NCBI GenBank assembly: GCA_000434015.1
Contig: HF999522.1
Span: forward strand, 1-64,000
Origin: Clostridium sp. CAG:571
Lineage (GTDB): Bacteria; Bacillota; Clostridia; TANB77; CAG-508
Reading direction: 5' to 3'
DNA length: 64,000 bases
This document shows, piece by piece, positions 9,184 to 18,589 of this stretch (position 1 is the stretch's first letter; each line of letters begins with the position of its first letter). The notes below the pieces were generated by a model, which saw nothing but the letters and a program-made list of their open reading frames with translations, did not search any database and was not told the origin of the DNA. The translations under genes and the position numbers were made by a program.

Positions 9184-10123
9184 ATGTATAATTTTAGAAC
9201 TGATATGGCTGATGAAAGAAGAGATATTTATAAAAAAGCAAATAATATAGAAAATGAAGTTCCAGGAATAGAAGTTAATAATTGGCAAGATGGAGATAAT
9301 ATAAAAATTTCGAAAGTTAGCATTTTAGACAAAGAGGGAGAGGATGCAATTGGAAAACCACAAGGAGAATATATTACTATAGATATTAAAAATTTAAAAG
9401 TAGCAACAGAAGATGAGATACAAAAAGCATCAGAAAGTGTAACAAGAGAATTAAAAAGATTAATAGATAAGCATATACAAAAAGAAGATGGAATATTAAT
9501 AGTAGGGCTTGGAAATGCAGAAGTAACACCAGATGCATTGGGACCAAAAGTAGTTTCAGAAGTGGATATAACAAGACACCTATTAACATATGCACCACAG
9601 TATCTAAAGGAAGGGACAAGGTCTGTTAGTGCAGTTTCACCACGGTGTACTTGGAACAACAGGAATTGAAACTTTAGAAATAATAAAAGGAATTGTAGAT
9701 AATATAAAACCAAAGATGTTAATAGTAATAGATAGTTTAGCATCCAAAAGTATAGAAAGAATTAGTAGTACAATTCAAATTGCTGATACAGGAATTGTTC
9801 CAGGAGCAGGTGTGGGAAATACAAGAAAAGAATTAAGTAAAAATACATTAGGAATACCAGTAATAGCAATAGGAGTTCCTATGGTTGTAGATTTGGCAAC
9901 AATTACAGATGATTGTTTAAACATATTTATAACAAAATTACAGCAAGAAGCTAAATCAAATGATTATTTAAATAATTTAAAAGAAAACGATAATTATGAA
10001 GAAATAAAAGATGCATTAATACCAAATGATTTTAATATGATAGTAACACCAAAAGAAATTGATGATTTAATAGAAAATATGGGGAGTGTTGTCGCAAGAG
10101 GAATTAACTTTAGTATAAATTAG
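9184..10123 (+). CDS. gpr: Germination protease GPR, read through a CGGT +1 shift
   Basis: GPR is the aspartic-type protease that degrades small acid-soluble spore proteins at germination. Residues 1-8 (MYNFRTDM) and the ADERR segment at the maturation region fit the zymogen. Residues near 105 read ILIVGLGNAEVTPDALGPKV, the core motif. After SAVSP the frame-0 codon 154 is CGG. Skipping its C gives GVLGTTGIET, the most conserved GPR block, then TGIVPGAGVGNTRKEL and IGVPMVVDL. The total is 312 residues, with one shift. It is sporulation-specific and presumably transcribed in the forespore. GAAGGAAGAGAGG precedes the ATG. Confidence 0.9.
9643..9646 (+). other. CGGT +1 frameshift / quadruplet glycine site in gpr
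   Basis: The frame-0 codon 154 is CGG after CCA. GGT read in +1 supplies the glycine of the conserved SPGVLG-TGIE block. Frame 0 ends 8 codons later. Confidence 0.88.
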
Positions 10124-10161
10124 TAAGAAGTAAAGTAGTAAATTTATTTTATAAACGTTAC

Positions 10162-10836
10162 TTAAGAAATAGCAACGTTTATAAAATATAAAGCAAGCAT
10201 GTGCAAAGGGTAAAAAGCATAAAGGAGATATTTTACTTTTTTTCCTTGTTTGCCATTATAAAGAATAATAAAAAATATGCTAGAAGCGGTACCAAGTAAA
10301 AGAAGCATATAAATATAGTGAAAATTATATGCTAATAAATAGGGTAAGTATTTTAAAAGGCAAGATAAAAGATATAATAAGCACATCCAAATTTTTTTAT
10401 CTTTAAAAATGTAAAAAATCATTATAATACAAACTCCCCAAGCACCATAATCAGTTTTGATTAATTGGGCTAATGCACAAAGAAAAATTGTTACTAAAAT
10501 ACCTAAAAATTTATTATGTGACTTATCATAAATATATATTGCAAAAAGTCCAATAAAAAGTGTAAAAAATATATTTAAGCTAAAACGTGATGTGAAGGTA
10601 GATGAAAAAAGCATAAAAGGTATTTGAGATATGATAGCAAAAATAATAAGTCTTTTAAAATATTTTTTTAAGTTTTTAGTATGAATATATCCTTCTGTTA
10701 GCTGAAATGCAAAAATAGGAAAGGCTATTCTACCAAGTACATTAAAAAAAGAGAATGGTTTTAAAATAGCATCTCCAAAATGGTCACACAGCATAAATAT
10801 AATAGCAATTATTTTTAAAGTAAAACTACTAAACAT
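10162..10836 (-). CDS. TraX-family membrane protein
   Basis: This multi-pass membrane protein (about seven helices in 224 residues) opens with SFTLKIIAIIFMLCDHFGD, then FNVLGRIAFPIFAFQLTEG. These are the two signature blocks of TraX, the F-plasmid pilin acetylation protein. Chromosomal clostridial members are of unknown substrate and are presumably membrane acyltransferases. The start overlaps the 3' end of the upstream rluA-family gene by 8 bp, so the two are co-transcribed. A 13-bp inverted repeat (10147-10159 and 10173-10185) overlaps its stop codon and may terminate the operon. Confidence 0.8.
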   Translation of the reverse strand: MFSSFTLKIIAIIFMLCDHFGDAILKPFSFFNVLGRIAFPIFAFQLTEGYIHTKNLKKYFKRLIIFAIISQIPFMLFSSTFTSRFSLNIFFTLFIGLFAIYIYDKSHNKFLGILVTIFLCALAQLIKTDYGAWGVCIIMIFYIFKDKKIWMCLLYLLSCLLKYLPYLLAYNFHYIYMLLLLGTASSIFFIILYNGKQGKKVKYLLYAFYPLHMLALYFINVAIS

Positions 10837-11734
10837 TAAAGTTTACCTCCTTCAAATTAAAAGGTAATTTAGATAAACAAAAAGTTTGAGAGTTTAAGTA
10901 TTTTAATTTCTTTGTTTGTGGCAAAGTATGGAAAGTAATGCTGTAACTACATAGTTGCTGTGTAGAACAATGAAACTTTTTGTTTATTTTATTTAATCCA
11001 TATTTTCCATCACCTAAAATTGGATATCCAATATGAGCAAGATGTGCTCTAATTTGATGAGTTCTACCAGTGTGTAGAGTAACATCTAAAAGTGCCAAAT
11101 TATTTTCTTTATCTAAAGATATTACATTATAAGATGTTTTTATTTCTTGATATCCCTTTTTCTTTTCATCGGAAATATATACAAGAGACTTTTTTTGATC
11201 CTTAAATAAATAAGCAGTCATATATTGATATTTTATTTTGGGAATACCATATGTAATTGCGCGATAATGTTTTTCAATTTTACTTTCTTTAAACATTGTT
11301 AAAGCATCTGATAAAGAATCTTCATTTTTCGCATATAGAATAAGACCACTAGTATTTCTATCTAATCGGTGGCAAGGTTTTATAAAATTTAATCCTTTTT
11401 CTTTATAATTACTTTCTAAATAAGAAGTAAGAGAATTACTACCAGTTACTTCTATGTTAATTGGTTTATTAACTAAAACAATATTTTCATCTTCATATAT
11501 TATTTCAAAAGATTTTGAATTAGAATTAAATAAAAGTTCATCTACAATAAAAATCTTTACTTCATCTCCTGTATGTAGAATTACATTTTCATTAACTTTT
11601 ACATTATTAATTCTAATGTCTTTTTTTCTTAAAGCTTTATAAATAGTGTTAGAACTTAAACCACTAAATTTATTAAGTAAAAAAGTATTCAATTTTTTTT
11701 CATTAAATTTTTCTTCAACAACTAAAATTTTCAT
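10829..11734 (-). CDS. RluA-family 23S rRNA pseudouridine synthase
   Basis: An N-terminal S4-like RNA-binding domain (residues 15-75) is followed by the RluA catalytic domain. The catalytic aspartate lies in HRLDRNTSGLILYAKN near residue 122, and LHTGRTHQIRAHLAHIGYPILGD follows. It should isomerise uridines in 23S rRNA, but which of the RluC/RluD positions cannot be told from sequence alone. It is the first gene of a two-gene minus-strand operon with the TraX protein. Confidence 0.88.
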   Translation of the reverse strand: MKILVVEEKFNEKKLNTFLLNKFSGLSSNTIYKALRKKDIRINNVKVNENVILHTGDEVKIFIVDELLFNSNSKSFEIIYEDENIVLVNKPINIEVTGSNSLTSYLESNYKEKGLNFIKPCHRLDRNTSGLILYAKNEDSLSDALTMFKESKIEKHYRAITYGIPKIKYQYMTAYLFKDQKKSLVYISDEKKKGYQEIKTSYNVISLDKENNLALLDVTLHTGRTHQIRAHLAHIGYPILGDGKYGLNKINKKFHCSTQQLCSYSITFHTLPQTKKLKYLNSQTFCLSKLPFNLKEVNFNV

Positions 11735-11864
11735 AAAAATATTATACGAATAAAAATTAGGTTAGTCAATCAAATATTGAATTTTAGTAATTAATAAATA
11801 AGTGCTGTACATTTAGTAAAAATTAAGATAAAATAATTAAAACATAAAAATAAAGGAAAAAGAT

Positions 11865-12317
11865 ATGCAAGTATTTGATTTAAAAGATAAAAAAGAATAT
11901 ATAAAAGAAGTAATGATTTTGGAACACAATGAATGGGGAGAAAATCCAGAAGTAAATTTTGATAAAAGAATCGATAAAAAAATTAAAAAATATGAGGAAA
12001 ATATTAATGATTTATATTTTTGTAAATTAGTTTTATTAGATAATAATACTTTAATAGGTTTTATTTCAATTTTTCCACATGATGGAGAAGAAATAAATTT
12101 AACTCCTTGGTATGCAACTATGTATGTAAAAAAAGAATATAGGGGAAAAGGATACTCTAAAATACTTAATGATGCAATTTTAAAAGAAGCAAAAAAAAGA
12201 AATATAAAAACATTGTATTTAAAAACAGAATTAATAAATTATTATGAAAAGTTTGGCGCAAAATATATAAAGAATATAGGAAAAAATGAGCAGTTGTTTA
12301 AGATAAATGTCATTTAG
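11865..12317 (+). CDS. GNAT-family N-acetyltransferase
   Basis: The GNAT fold spans 150 residues. The acetyl-CoA-binding motif A is MYVKKEYRGKGYSKILNDAIL (residues 86-106) and the C-terminal YYEKFGAKYI is typical. The substrate is unknown. It is the first of three GNATs in a stretch of small accessory genes. The start is the ATG after AAAGGAAAAAG. Confidence 0.85.
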   Translation: MQVFDLKDKKEYIKEVMILEHNEWGENPEVNFDKRIDKKIKKYEENINDLYFCKLVLLDNNTLIGFISIFPHDGEEINLTPWYATMYVKKEYRGKGYSKILNDAILKEAKKRNIKTLYLKTELINYYEKFGAKYIKNIGKNEQLFKINVI

Positions 12318-12403
12318 TATAAAATATAGCTAAAGTGCAAAAATGAGAGTGAGAGAATTTTTATAGCAGTATATGAAAATAAATAAAATTAAAAGGAGAA
12401 AAA

Positions 12404-12916
12404 ATGGAATTAAAAGAGTTGATTGGAAAAGAAAAATTAAATAAAAGAATAAAAGAATTAGCAAATCAAATAGAAAAAAATTATAAAGGTGAAGAAGTTC
12501 TTGCAATATGTGTACTAAATGGTGCGGTATTTTTTGCAACAGAATTAACATTAAATATGAATGTAAAAATGCAAATGGAATTTGTAAAAATATCAAGTTA
12601 TGAGGGAACAGAAAGTACAGGAAATGTAAATCAATATTTAGATATAGATGAATCAAAAATTTCTGGTAAAAATATATTAATAATAGAAGACATAGTTGAT
12701 ACAGGAAGAAGCATGGATTATCTAGTAAAACATTTAAAAGAAAAAAATCCAAAAGATATAAAATTATGTGTGCTATTAAGTAAGCCAAGTAGAAGAGAAA
12801 TTGAAGTTAATATAGATTACTTAGGATTTGAAATTCCAAATAAATTTGTAGTAGGATATGGGTTTGATGATGAAAATGGATTTTATAGAAATATGCCATA
12901 TATAGGTTGTAAATAA
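12404..12916 (+). CDS. hpt: Hypoxanthine phosphoribosyltransferase
   Basis: Purine salvage: it transfers phosphoribose from PRPP to hypoxanthine or guanine. The PRPP loop is IIEDIVDTGRSMDYL (residues 86-100). The flexible-loop SSYEGTESTGNV and the base-binding C-terminal region (KFVVGYGFDDENGFYRNMPYIG) are complete at 170 residues. AAAGGAG lies before the ATG. A small HAD phosphatase follows 30 bp later, perhaps a nucleotide-pool partner. Confidence 0.9.
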   Translation: MELKELIGKEKLNKRIKELANQIEKNYKGEEVLAICVLNGAVFFATELTLNMNVKMQMEFVKISSYEGTESTGNVNQYLDIDESKISGKNILIIEDIVDTGRSMDYLVKHLKEKNPKDIKLCVLLSKPSRREIEVNIDYLGFEIPNKFVVGYGFDDENGFYRNMPYIGCK

Positions 12917-12946
12917 TAAATTAAATATAAGATAGGAGAGTATAAT

Positions 12947-13447
12947 ATGAAAAAATTTGTAGAAAAAATAAAAAAAATATGTGAAGAAAATAATAAAGTA
13001 GGGATGTTTATTGATATGGATGGAACAATAAATGAGTATACATTATATTCTGATGCGACAATATTAAAACAAATGAGTGATAATTATAGTAGTACAGAGC
13101 CAATTTTAAGTGTAATAGAAACATTAGAAGAAATATCTAAAATTCCAAATATAAGTTTATATATTTTATCTTTATCTAAAAGTGTAAAAATTACAGAAGA
13201 AAAATATAAGTGGCTTTCAAAATATGTAAATTTTATTCCAAGAGAAAATTGGCTTGTACTTACAAAAGAAACCGGAGGATATAATAGTGAAAATAGAGAT
13301 TTTATAAAACCAAGTAAAATGCAAGAAAAATTAAACGAATATGATCATGTAATATTGCTTGATGATGATCATAAAATACTAAGAAAATCAATAGATATGT
13401 TACAAAATAAAGCTGATGTATTTCATGTGACATCTGCACTTATCTAA
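12947..13447 (+). CDS. HAD-like phosphatase (5'-nucleotidase-like)
   Basis: HAD motif I is FIDMDGTINEY (residues 22-32), motif II is the YILSLSKS strand, and motif IV is LLDDDHKIL near residue 142. The layout resembles the small deoxy-5'-nucleotidase (NT5C-type) branch. Its position directly behind hpt suggests a nucleotide substrate, but this is inference. The start follows AGGAGAG. Confidence 0.75.
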   Translation: MKKFVEKIKKICEENNKVGMFIDMDGTINEYTLYSDATILKQMSDNYSSTEPILSVIETLEEISKIPNISLYILSLSKSVKITEEKYKWLSKYVNFIPRENWLVLTKETGGYNSENRDFIKPSKMQEKLNEYDHVILLDDDHKILRKSIDMLQNKADVFHVTSALI

Positions 13448-13525
13448 TAGTATAGGATATAAAAAAATCAACATAATTTTGAAATGAAATAAAAAGTTTA
13501 ATATAAAATAAGAGGGAATAACAAA

Positions 13526-14386
13526 ATGGATAGATATAAGTCTACAAAAAGAGCAAGTATTTTAGGGATAATTGGAAATATATTTTTGTTACTAATAAAA
13601 GGAACTATAGGACTTTTGACTAATAGTCAAGCTATGATTGCTGATAGTTTCAATAGCGCAGGAGATATATTTTCATCAGTAATGACATTTATTGGAAATA
13701 AAATAGCAAGTAAACCAAGTGATGAATCACATAATTTGGGACATGGAAAAGCAGAATATATTTTTTCTTTACTAATAAGTCTATCTATGATTTTGGTTTC
13801 GGTAAAATTGCTAATAGATTCAGTAGAATCATTAATTAATCCAGAAGGGTATACTTTTTCGTGGTTGCTTATTGTTGTATGTATTGTAACAATAGTAACA
13901 AAATTTTCTTTATATATATATACACATTCATTATCTAAAAAATATAACAATTTGCTAATTGAAGCAAATGCAAATGATCATAGAAATGACTGTGTAGTTA
14001 CTATGTTTAACTTAATAGCAGCAATATTAAGTTTAAAACATATATTATGGTTTGATGGGGCTGTAGGAATAGGAATTTCATTATGGATTTGTTATACTGG
14101 AGTAAAAATATTTATAGAAAGTTATAATGTTTTAATGGATAAATCTATAAATGAAAAAGATAAAGCAAAAGTTTTAGAATTAATAAAGAGGCATCCAGAA
14201 ATAAAAAAAATTCAACATTTTAATTCAACACCTGTAGGATACAAATATCAAATTTCTTTTACGATATATGTAGATGGAAATTTAAGCACATATCAAAGTC
14301 ATGAAATTGCAAATAATTTAGAAAAAGAAATTGATAATGAGATAGAAGAAATATATTTAACAGTAATACATGTAAATCCAGTTTAA
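13526..14386 (+). CDS. Cation diffusion facilitator (CDF) transporter
   Basis: The protein has 286 residues. Membrane helices occupy residues 12-200 and a cytosolic CDF dimerisation domain occupies 205-286. Helix 2 carries the metal-site motif DSFNSAGD (residues 41-48) and helix 5 carries ANDHRND. These replace the canonical HxxxD/DxxxD of zinc exporters with an N-containing site, which suggests Mn/Fe- or Co-type specificity, though this is inference. HNLGHGKAEY is the conserved loop after helix 2. AGAGGGA precedes the ATG. Confidence 0.87.
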   Translation: MDRYKSTKRASILGIIGNIFLLLIKGTIGLLTNSQAMIADSFNSAGDIFSSVMTFIGNKIASKPSDESHNLGHGKAEYIFSLLISLSMILVSVKLLIDSVESLINPEGYTFSWLLIVVCIVTIVTKFSLYIYTHSLSKKYNNLLIEANANDHRNDCVVTMFNLIAAILSLKHILWFDGAVGIGISLWICYTGVKIFIESYNVLMDKSINEKDKAKVLELIKRHPEIKKIQHFNSTPVGYKYQISFTIYVDGNLSTYQSHEIANNLEKEIDNEIEEIYLTVIHVNPV

Positions 14387-14417
14387 AATAACATATAAAA
14401 AAGGAATAAAAAATAAA

Positions 14418-15071
14418 ATGATTATTAATGTAAATAATGTAAAGTTGTATTATGAAATTTATGGACAAGGGAAACCAATTATATTAGTACATGGAAATAG
14501 TGAGACACATGAAATATTTGATGTTCTTATAGAAAATCTAAAAGAAAATTATAAAGTATATGCACTTGATAGTAGATGTCATGGAAAAAGTCAAAATACA
14601 AATAAAATATCATATGATTTAATGGCAGAAGATATGATTGAATTTATAAAAAAATTAAATATTAGTAAACCTGTATTTTATGGATTTAGTGATGGTGGAA
14701 TAGTAGGATTATTAATAGCAATAAAAGAACCAAAATTATTATCTAAAATAATTATAAGTGGAGCTAATTTAAATCCTAAAGGAATGAAAAAATCTATGTT
14801 ATTAGTGTCAAAAATAGGATATTTTTTTACTAAAAATAAATTTTTAAAAATGATGATAAAAGAACCAAATATAACTATAGAAGATTTAGGCAAAATAGAA
14901 ATACCAGCATATATTTTAGCAGGACAAAAAGATGTTATAAAAGAAGAACATACTAAACTAATTGCTAAAAATATAAAAAATAGTAAATTAGTAATAATTC
15001 CTAAAGAAAATCATTTTAGTTATATAGTACATAGTGAAAAAATATACCAAATAATAAAAGATTTTATATAA
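14418..15071 (+). CDS. Alpha/beta-hydrolase
   Basis: A compact alpha/beta hydrolase (217 residues). The oxyanion motif is LVHGNSE. The nucleophile elbow GFSDGG places serine near residue 92. The acid is in AGQKD near residue 173 and the histidine in KENHFSY near residue 199. The cap is very short. The natural substrate cannot be inferred. The gap to the CDF gene is 31 bp and the genes may be co-transcribed. Confidence 0.85.
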   Translation: MIINVNNVKLYYEIYGQGKPIILVHGNSETHEIFDVLIENLKENYKVYALDSRCHGKSQNTNKISYDLMAEDMIEFIKKLNISKPVFYGFSDGGIVGLLIAIKEPKLLSKIIISGANLNPKGMKKSMLLVSKIGYFFTKNKFLKMMIKEPNITIEDLGKIEIPAYILAGQKDVIKEEHTKLIAKNIKNSKLVIIPKENHFSYIVHSEKIYQIIKDFI

Positions 15072-15145
15072 AAATATATTAAAGTTTGGGAGTAAAATGC
15101 TTAATAATATAAGAAAATATTTTATTCAAAAAAGAGGTAAACTTT

Positions 15146-15685
15146 ATGATAAGATGTAAATGGTGCAATTTAAATAATCAAAAATATATAAAATATCATG
15201 ATAATGAATGGTGCAAACCAAATTTTGATGATAAATATTTATTTGAAATGCTAATTTTAGAGTCTTTTCAAGCAGGTCTTTCATGGGAGTGTGTTTTAAA
15301 CAAAAGAGAAGACTTTAGAAAAGCATTTGATAATTTTAATATAAATAGGATCTGTAACTACAATAATGAAAAAGTACAAGAGTTATTAAAAAATGAAAAA
15401 ATCATAAGAAATAAATTAAAAATAAATGCTACTATAAATAATAGTAAAATTTTTAAAGAAATCCAAAGTGAATATGGTTCATTTTACAATTATTTAAAAA
15501 TATTTACAAAAGATAAAGTTATTTATGAAATAGGTAAAACTACAAATCAATTATCAGATGAAATATCGAAAGATTTACAAAAAAGAGAAATGAAATTTGT
15601 AGGAAGTACAATCATATATTCTTATTTACAAGCAATAGGAATTATTTATTCACATGATAAAGAATGCTTTTTATATAAAAAATAA
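15146..15685 (+). CDS. tag: DNA-3-methyladenine glycosylase I
   Basis: Tag removes 3-methyladenine from alkylated DNA. The N-terminal IRCKWC, the following YHDNEW, and a C-terminal SHDKEC supply the Cys4/His/His/Cys zinc ligands of the family. FEMLILESFQAGLSWECVLNKRE is the conserved core helix-hairpin region. The gene is full length at 179 residues. AAGAGGTAAACTTT precedes the ATG. A terminator follows at 15809. Confidence 0.9.
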   Translation: MIRCKWCNLNNQKYIKYHDNEWCKPNFDDKYLFEMLILESFQAGLSWECVLNKREDFRKAFDNFNINRICNYNNEKVQELLKNEKIIRNKLKINATINNSKIFKEIQSEYGSFYNYLKIFTKDKVIYEIGKTTNQLSDEISKDLQKREMKFVGSTIIYSYLQAIGIIYSHDKECFLYKK

Positions 15686-15808
15686 TCTTATTTAAGATAA
15701 ACACAGTTTTTTTAAATTAATATTAGTATGTACAAATTTATAATATAATAAAAGACTAGATGAATGAAAAGATTAGTTATTAATAGTAGATAATAATATT
15801 TTTATAAT

Positions 15809-15837
15809 AAAAGAGGGATAGAAAAATCTCTCTTTTT
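15809..15837 (+). terminator. Intrinsic terminator downstream of tag
   Basis: Stem arms at 15809-15819 and 15826-15836 (AAGAGGGAT/ATCTCTCTT type) end in a T-run. The rest of the 218-bp gap up to the next gene shows no gene. Confidence 0.75.
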
Positions 15838-15903
15838 GTGTTATTATGATGATAAAAATAAAGTTAGTTATAAAATTAATAAGTAATGTAAGGGAGGATG
15901 AAA

Positions 15904-16317
15904 ATGATAGAAATTGAATATACAGATAATTTAGACAAATTTGATGATATAATAAATAGCGAATTTAATAAATATGCTAAAAAAAATGGTGTGAATTGTA
16001 ATTATAAATCATTTGCTTTTGTGGCAAAAGAAGATAGCAAAATATTAGGTATAATAACAGGAAAATCATATTATAAAGAAGTTCATATAAGTGATCTTAT
16101 TATTGTAGAGGAATATCGAAATAAACGAATTGGAAGTAAATTAATTGAAACTGTTGAAAAATATTATAAAGATAAAGATTTTGAAAATATAAATTTAACA
16201 ACTTATGGTTTTCAGGCTCCAGAGTTTTATAAAAAATGCGGATTTGAAGTGGAATTTGTAAGAGAAAATAAAAAAAATCCTAAACTTAATAAATATTTTT
16301 TAGTTAAATATTTTTAA
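15904..16317 (+). CDS. GNAT-family N-acetyltransferase
   Basis: Residues 55-100 carry GNAT motif A (DLIIVEEYRNKRIGSKLIETVE), and the C-terminus has APEFYKKCGFEVEF. I prefer the ATG at 15904, because the ATG at 15898 directly abuts the GGGAGG ribosome binding site. The substrate is unknown. Confidence 0.83.
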   Translation: MIEIEYTDNLDKFDDIINSEFNKYAKKNGVNCNYKSFAFVAKEDSKILGIITGKSYYKEVHISDLIIVEEYRNKRIGSKLIETVEKYYKDKDFENINLTTYGFQAPEFYKKCGFEVEFVRENKKNPKLNKYFLVKYF

Positions 16318-16402
16318 AAAGTTACAATACAATTAGATGTTTTGCATAATAAAATTAAGTGAAGATAAAATATAATGAAAATTAATAAGGAGGATTAAAG
16401 TT

Positions 16403-16831
16403 ATGGATAAATTTAAGGAAATAAGACCAATTGTTTTAGGTATAGTAAAAAGGAAAAATAAAATTTTAGTTAGTAAAGGGTATGACAAGGCAAAAAATGA
16501 AATATTTTATAGAAGTATTGGTGGAGGTATCGAATTTTTAGAAAATAGTAAAGATGCATTAAAAAGAGAGTTTAAAGAAGAACTTAATATAGAAATTAAT
16601 GTAGGAGAATTTTTAGGTATATCTGAAAATATATTTACCTACAATGGAAAAAATGCACATGAACTTATATTATTTTACAATGTTTATATAAATGATTCAG
16701 ATTACAAAGAAAAATATCATATAATTGATGATAATAGTGAAAGTGATGCAATATGGATTGATGTTGATAAATTTATAAACAAAGAATTAAAGTTATATCC
16801 AGAGGACGTATTTAAATATTTAAATGCTTAA
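16403..16831 (+). CDS. NUDIX hydrolase
   Basis: The Nudix box runs from GGGIEFLENSKDALKREF to KEELNIEI (residues 39-64), with the REF-KEE metal-binding acidic cluster intact. Length 142 is typical of small Nudix domains that hydrolyse nucleoside diphosphates linked to another moiety. The substrate is not assignable. AAGGAGG is at proper distance from the ATG. Confidence 0.88.
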   Translation: MDKFKEIRPIVLGIVKRKNKILVSKGYDKAKNEIFYRSIGGGIEFLENSKDALKREFKEELNIEINVGEFLGISENIFTYNGKNAHELILFYNVYINDSDYKEKYHIIDDNSESDAIWIDVDKFINKELKLYPEDVFKYLNA

Positions 16832-16874
16832 TAATTTTTAAGTTTAAAAAACAAAGAGGAGAAAAGAAGAAGAT

Positions 16875-17588
16875 ATGTTGAGCAAATTTATTGAACGCGA
16901 TGCAGATAAAATTAGTACTAATAAAATGAAAATAGAAGAATTAAAGAAAGAATATGATAAATTGCAAATAAAATATGGTGCTAAACAGTTAGATTCAATA
17001 TATAATGGTGGATGTGAAGAAAATCCTAACGTTTGCTTTGTTTTTATGAATCCTACTGGTAAAAATATTGCAAGTGATAAGTCTTGGGAAGGAAGAAAAT
17101 CACCTTGGCTTGGAACAAAGAATATATGGAAACTATTTTATAAAGTAAATTTACTAAATGAAGATATATTAAATCAAATAAATGAGAAAAAACCTAAAGA
17201 TTGGGATTATCAATTTTGTGATTATGTTTACGATGAAATTAGTAAAAACAAAGTATTTATTACTAATTTAGGAAAATGTACTCAAATTGACGCTAGACCA
17301 CTTCCTAATGAAGTTTTAAAAAAATATCTTGATTTATTATTTAAAGAAATAGACATTATTAAACCAAAAGTAATTATTGCTTTTGGAAATCAAGTAAGTT
17401 CTATCATTTTAAACAAAAAGATATCGGTATCTGAAAATAGAAAAGTATGTCATAAAATAGAAATAAACAATAATGAATATAAAGTATATCCCGTTTATTA
17501 TCCAGTTGGAAATGGAATTTTTAATATTGATAAATCAATAGAAGATATTAAATGGATAATCGAAAATGAAATAAAAGAAAACAGCTAA
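16875..17588 (+). CDS. Uracil-DNA glycosylase-superfamily protein
   Basis: After a 35-residue helical lead, VCFVFMNPTGKNIAS corresponds to the family's GExPG-type motif 1. KPKVIIAFGNQVSS is the central strand-helix, and YPVYYPVGNG takes the place of the HPS motif 2. This suggests a divergent UDG-like fold, so glycosylase activity is not certain. CGC is used as an ordinary in-frame arginine codon here (16896-16898), which shows that only CGG, not all CGN, is restricted. Confidence 0.7.
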   Translation: MLSKFIERDADKISTNKMKIEELKKEYDKLQIKYGAKQLDSIYNGGCEENPNVCFVFMNPTGKNIASDKSWEGRKSPWLGTKNIWKLFYKVNLLNEDILNQINEKKPKDWDYQFCDYVYDEISKNKVFITNLGKCTQIDARPLPNEVLKKYLDLLFKEIDIIKPKVIIAFGNQVSSIILNKKISVSENRKVCHKIEINNNEYKVYPVYYPVGNGIFNIDKSIEDIKWIIENEIKENS

Positions 17589-17631
17589 TATTTAATTATA
17601 AATAGTAATAAAGATAAGAGGAGCAATAGAA

Positions 17632-18304
17632 ATGATTAAATATATAATACTAGATTTTCGGAATGGTGTTAGCATATCCAACTACAGGAAATTGGCATAT
17701 AACACCTAAATTTTTAGAACTTATAGATGTGAATAAAATAGATGTTGAAAGGTTAAAAAGAGCTATTAGGGAAAATAAAGAGATCTTAAATAGAAAAATA
17801 TTAAATCTTGAAGAAGAATATAATATGTTTCTGGAATTTTATAGTAAAATATTATTGAAAGTAAAATATCCTGATTATAATATAGAAATATGTAAAAAAA
17901 TTGCATATAACAGAACATATGAAAATGATAAATACAAACCATACAATGGTATAAAAGAAGAATTAAAGGAATTATCATTAAAATATAAATTATTACTATT
18001 ATCAGATAATTGGCCAGATGTAATTAATTCATTGAAAGAATATGAAATATATAATTTGTTTGAAAAAATTTATGTTTCATCAATATATGGACAGTTAAAG
18101 AAAGATGGAGACTTCTTTGATAATCCGATAAATGACTTTAAAATTATAGATGGAGAGGCAGTTTTTATAGATGATAGTGAAAAGTTACTAGAGATAGCAA
18201 AAAGCAAAGGATTAAAAGTTAAACTAATGGATAGAGAGAAAAAAATACAAAAATCTAAATTTGATATAATTAATAATTTAAAAAATATAGATTTAACAAA
18301 ATAG
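17632..18304 (+). CDS. HAD-family hydrolase, read through a CGGA +1 shift at codon 10
   Basis: From the ATG at 17632 (GAGGAG upstream) the protein reads MIKYIILDF and then meets CGG. Skipping the C continues as GMVLAYPTTG... to 18304, 223 residues in all. The nucleophile aspartate of HAD motif I (ILDFG) lies before the shift. A start at the ATG at 17663 would lose it. Motif II is LLLLSDNWPD and motif IV is AVFIDDSEKLLEIAKSKG, so the protein is a haloacid-dehalogenase-type phosphatase. The only ribosome binding site is upstream of 17632, which supports the shifted product. Confidence 0.85.
17659..17662 (+). other. CGGA +1 frameshift / quadruplet glycine site in a HAD gene
   Basis: The frame-0 codon 10 is CGG after TTT. 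GGA in +1 gives the glycine of the ILDFG-type motif I directly after the catalytic Asp. Confidence 0.86.
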
Positions 18305-18382
18305 ATTATATGAATCAAATTTTGATTTTTTGAGAAAGCAAACAAATGAATCGTGATTTACTGGAATGAGAGGAACAGACTT

Positions 18383-18475
18383 ATGAAAATGATTAAATAT
18401 AGTGATGAAGAAGGAATTATTAAATCAGAAGGAATAAGAGCTAAGAATGATAAAAAAATGAAAAAACACTATTAA
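18383..18475 (+). CDS. Possible 30-residue small ORF
   Basis: An ATG follows a GAGAGG box and encodes a short, highly charged peptide (MKMIKYSDEEG...). It may be spurious or the remnant of a larger gene. The rest of the 285-bp gap holds only an imperfect inverted repeat around 18505-18540. Confidence 0.2.
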   Translation: MKMIKYSDEEGIIKSEGIRAKNDKKMKKHY

Positions 18476-18589
18476 ACCCTTGGAAATAAAGGAAAAAATA
18501 AAATTTTAAGTATTCTTTTCAAAAAAACACTTAAAATAAATGTGTAGAGCTTATTAAAAATCATAAATAAAATTTGAAAGGAGTAAACT

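Noticed and set aside
12330..12788. Long minus-strand reading frames opposite hpt and many other genes
   Set aside because: They are Leu/Phe/Ile-rich antisense shadows of AT-rich coding DNA without ribosome binding sites.
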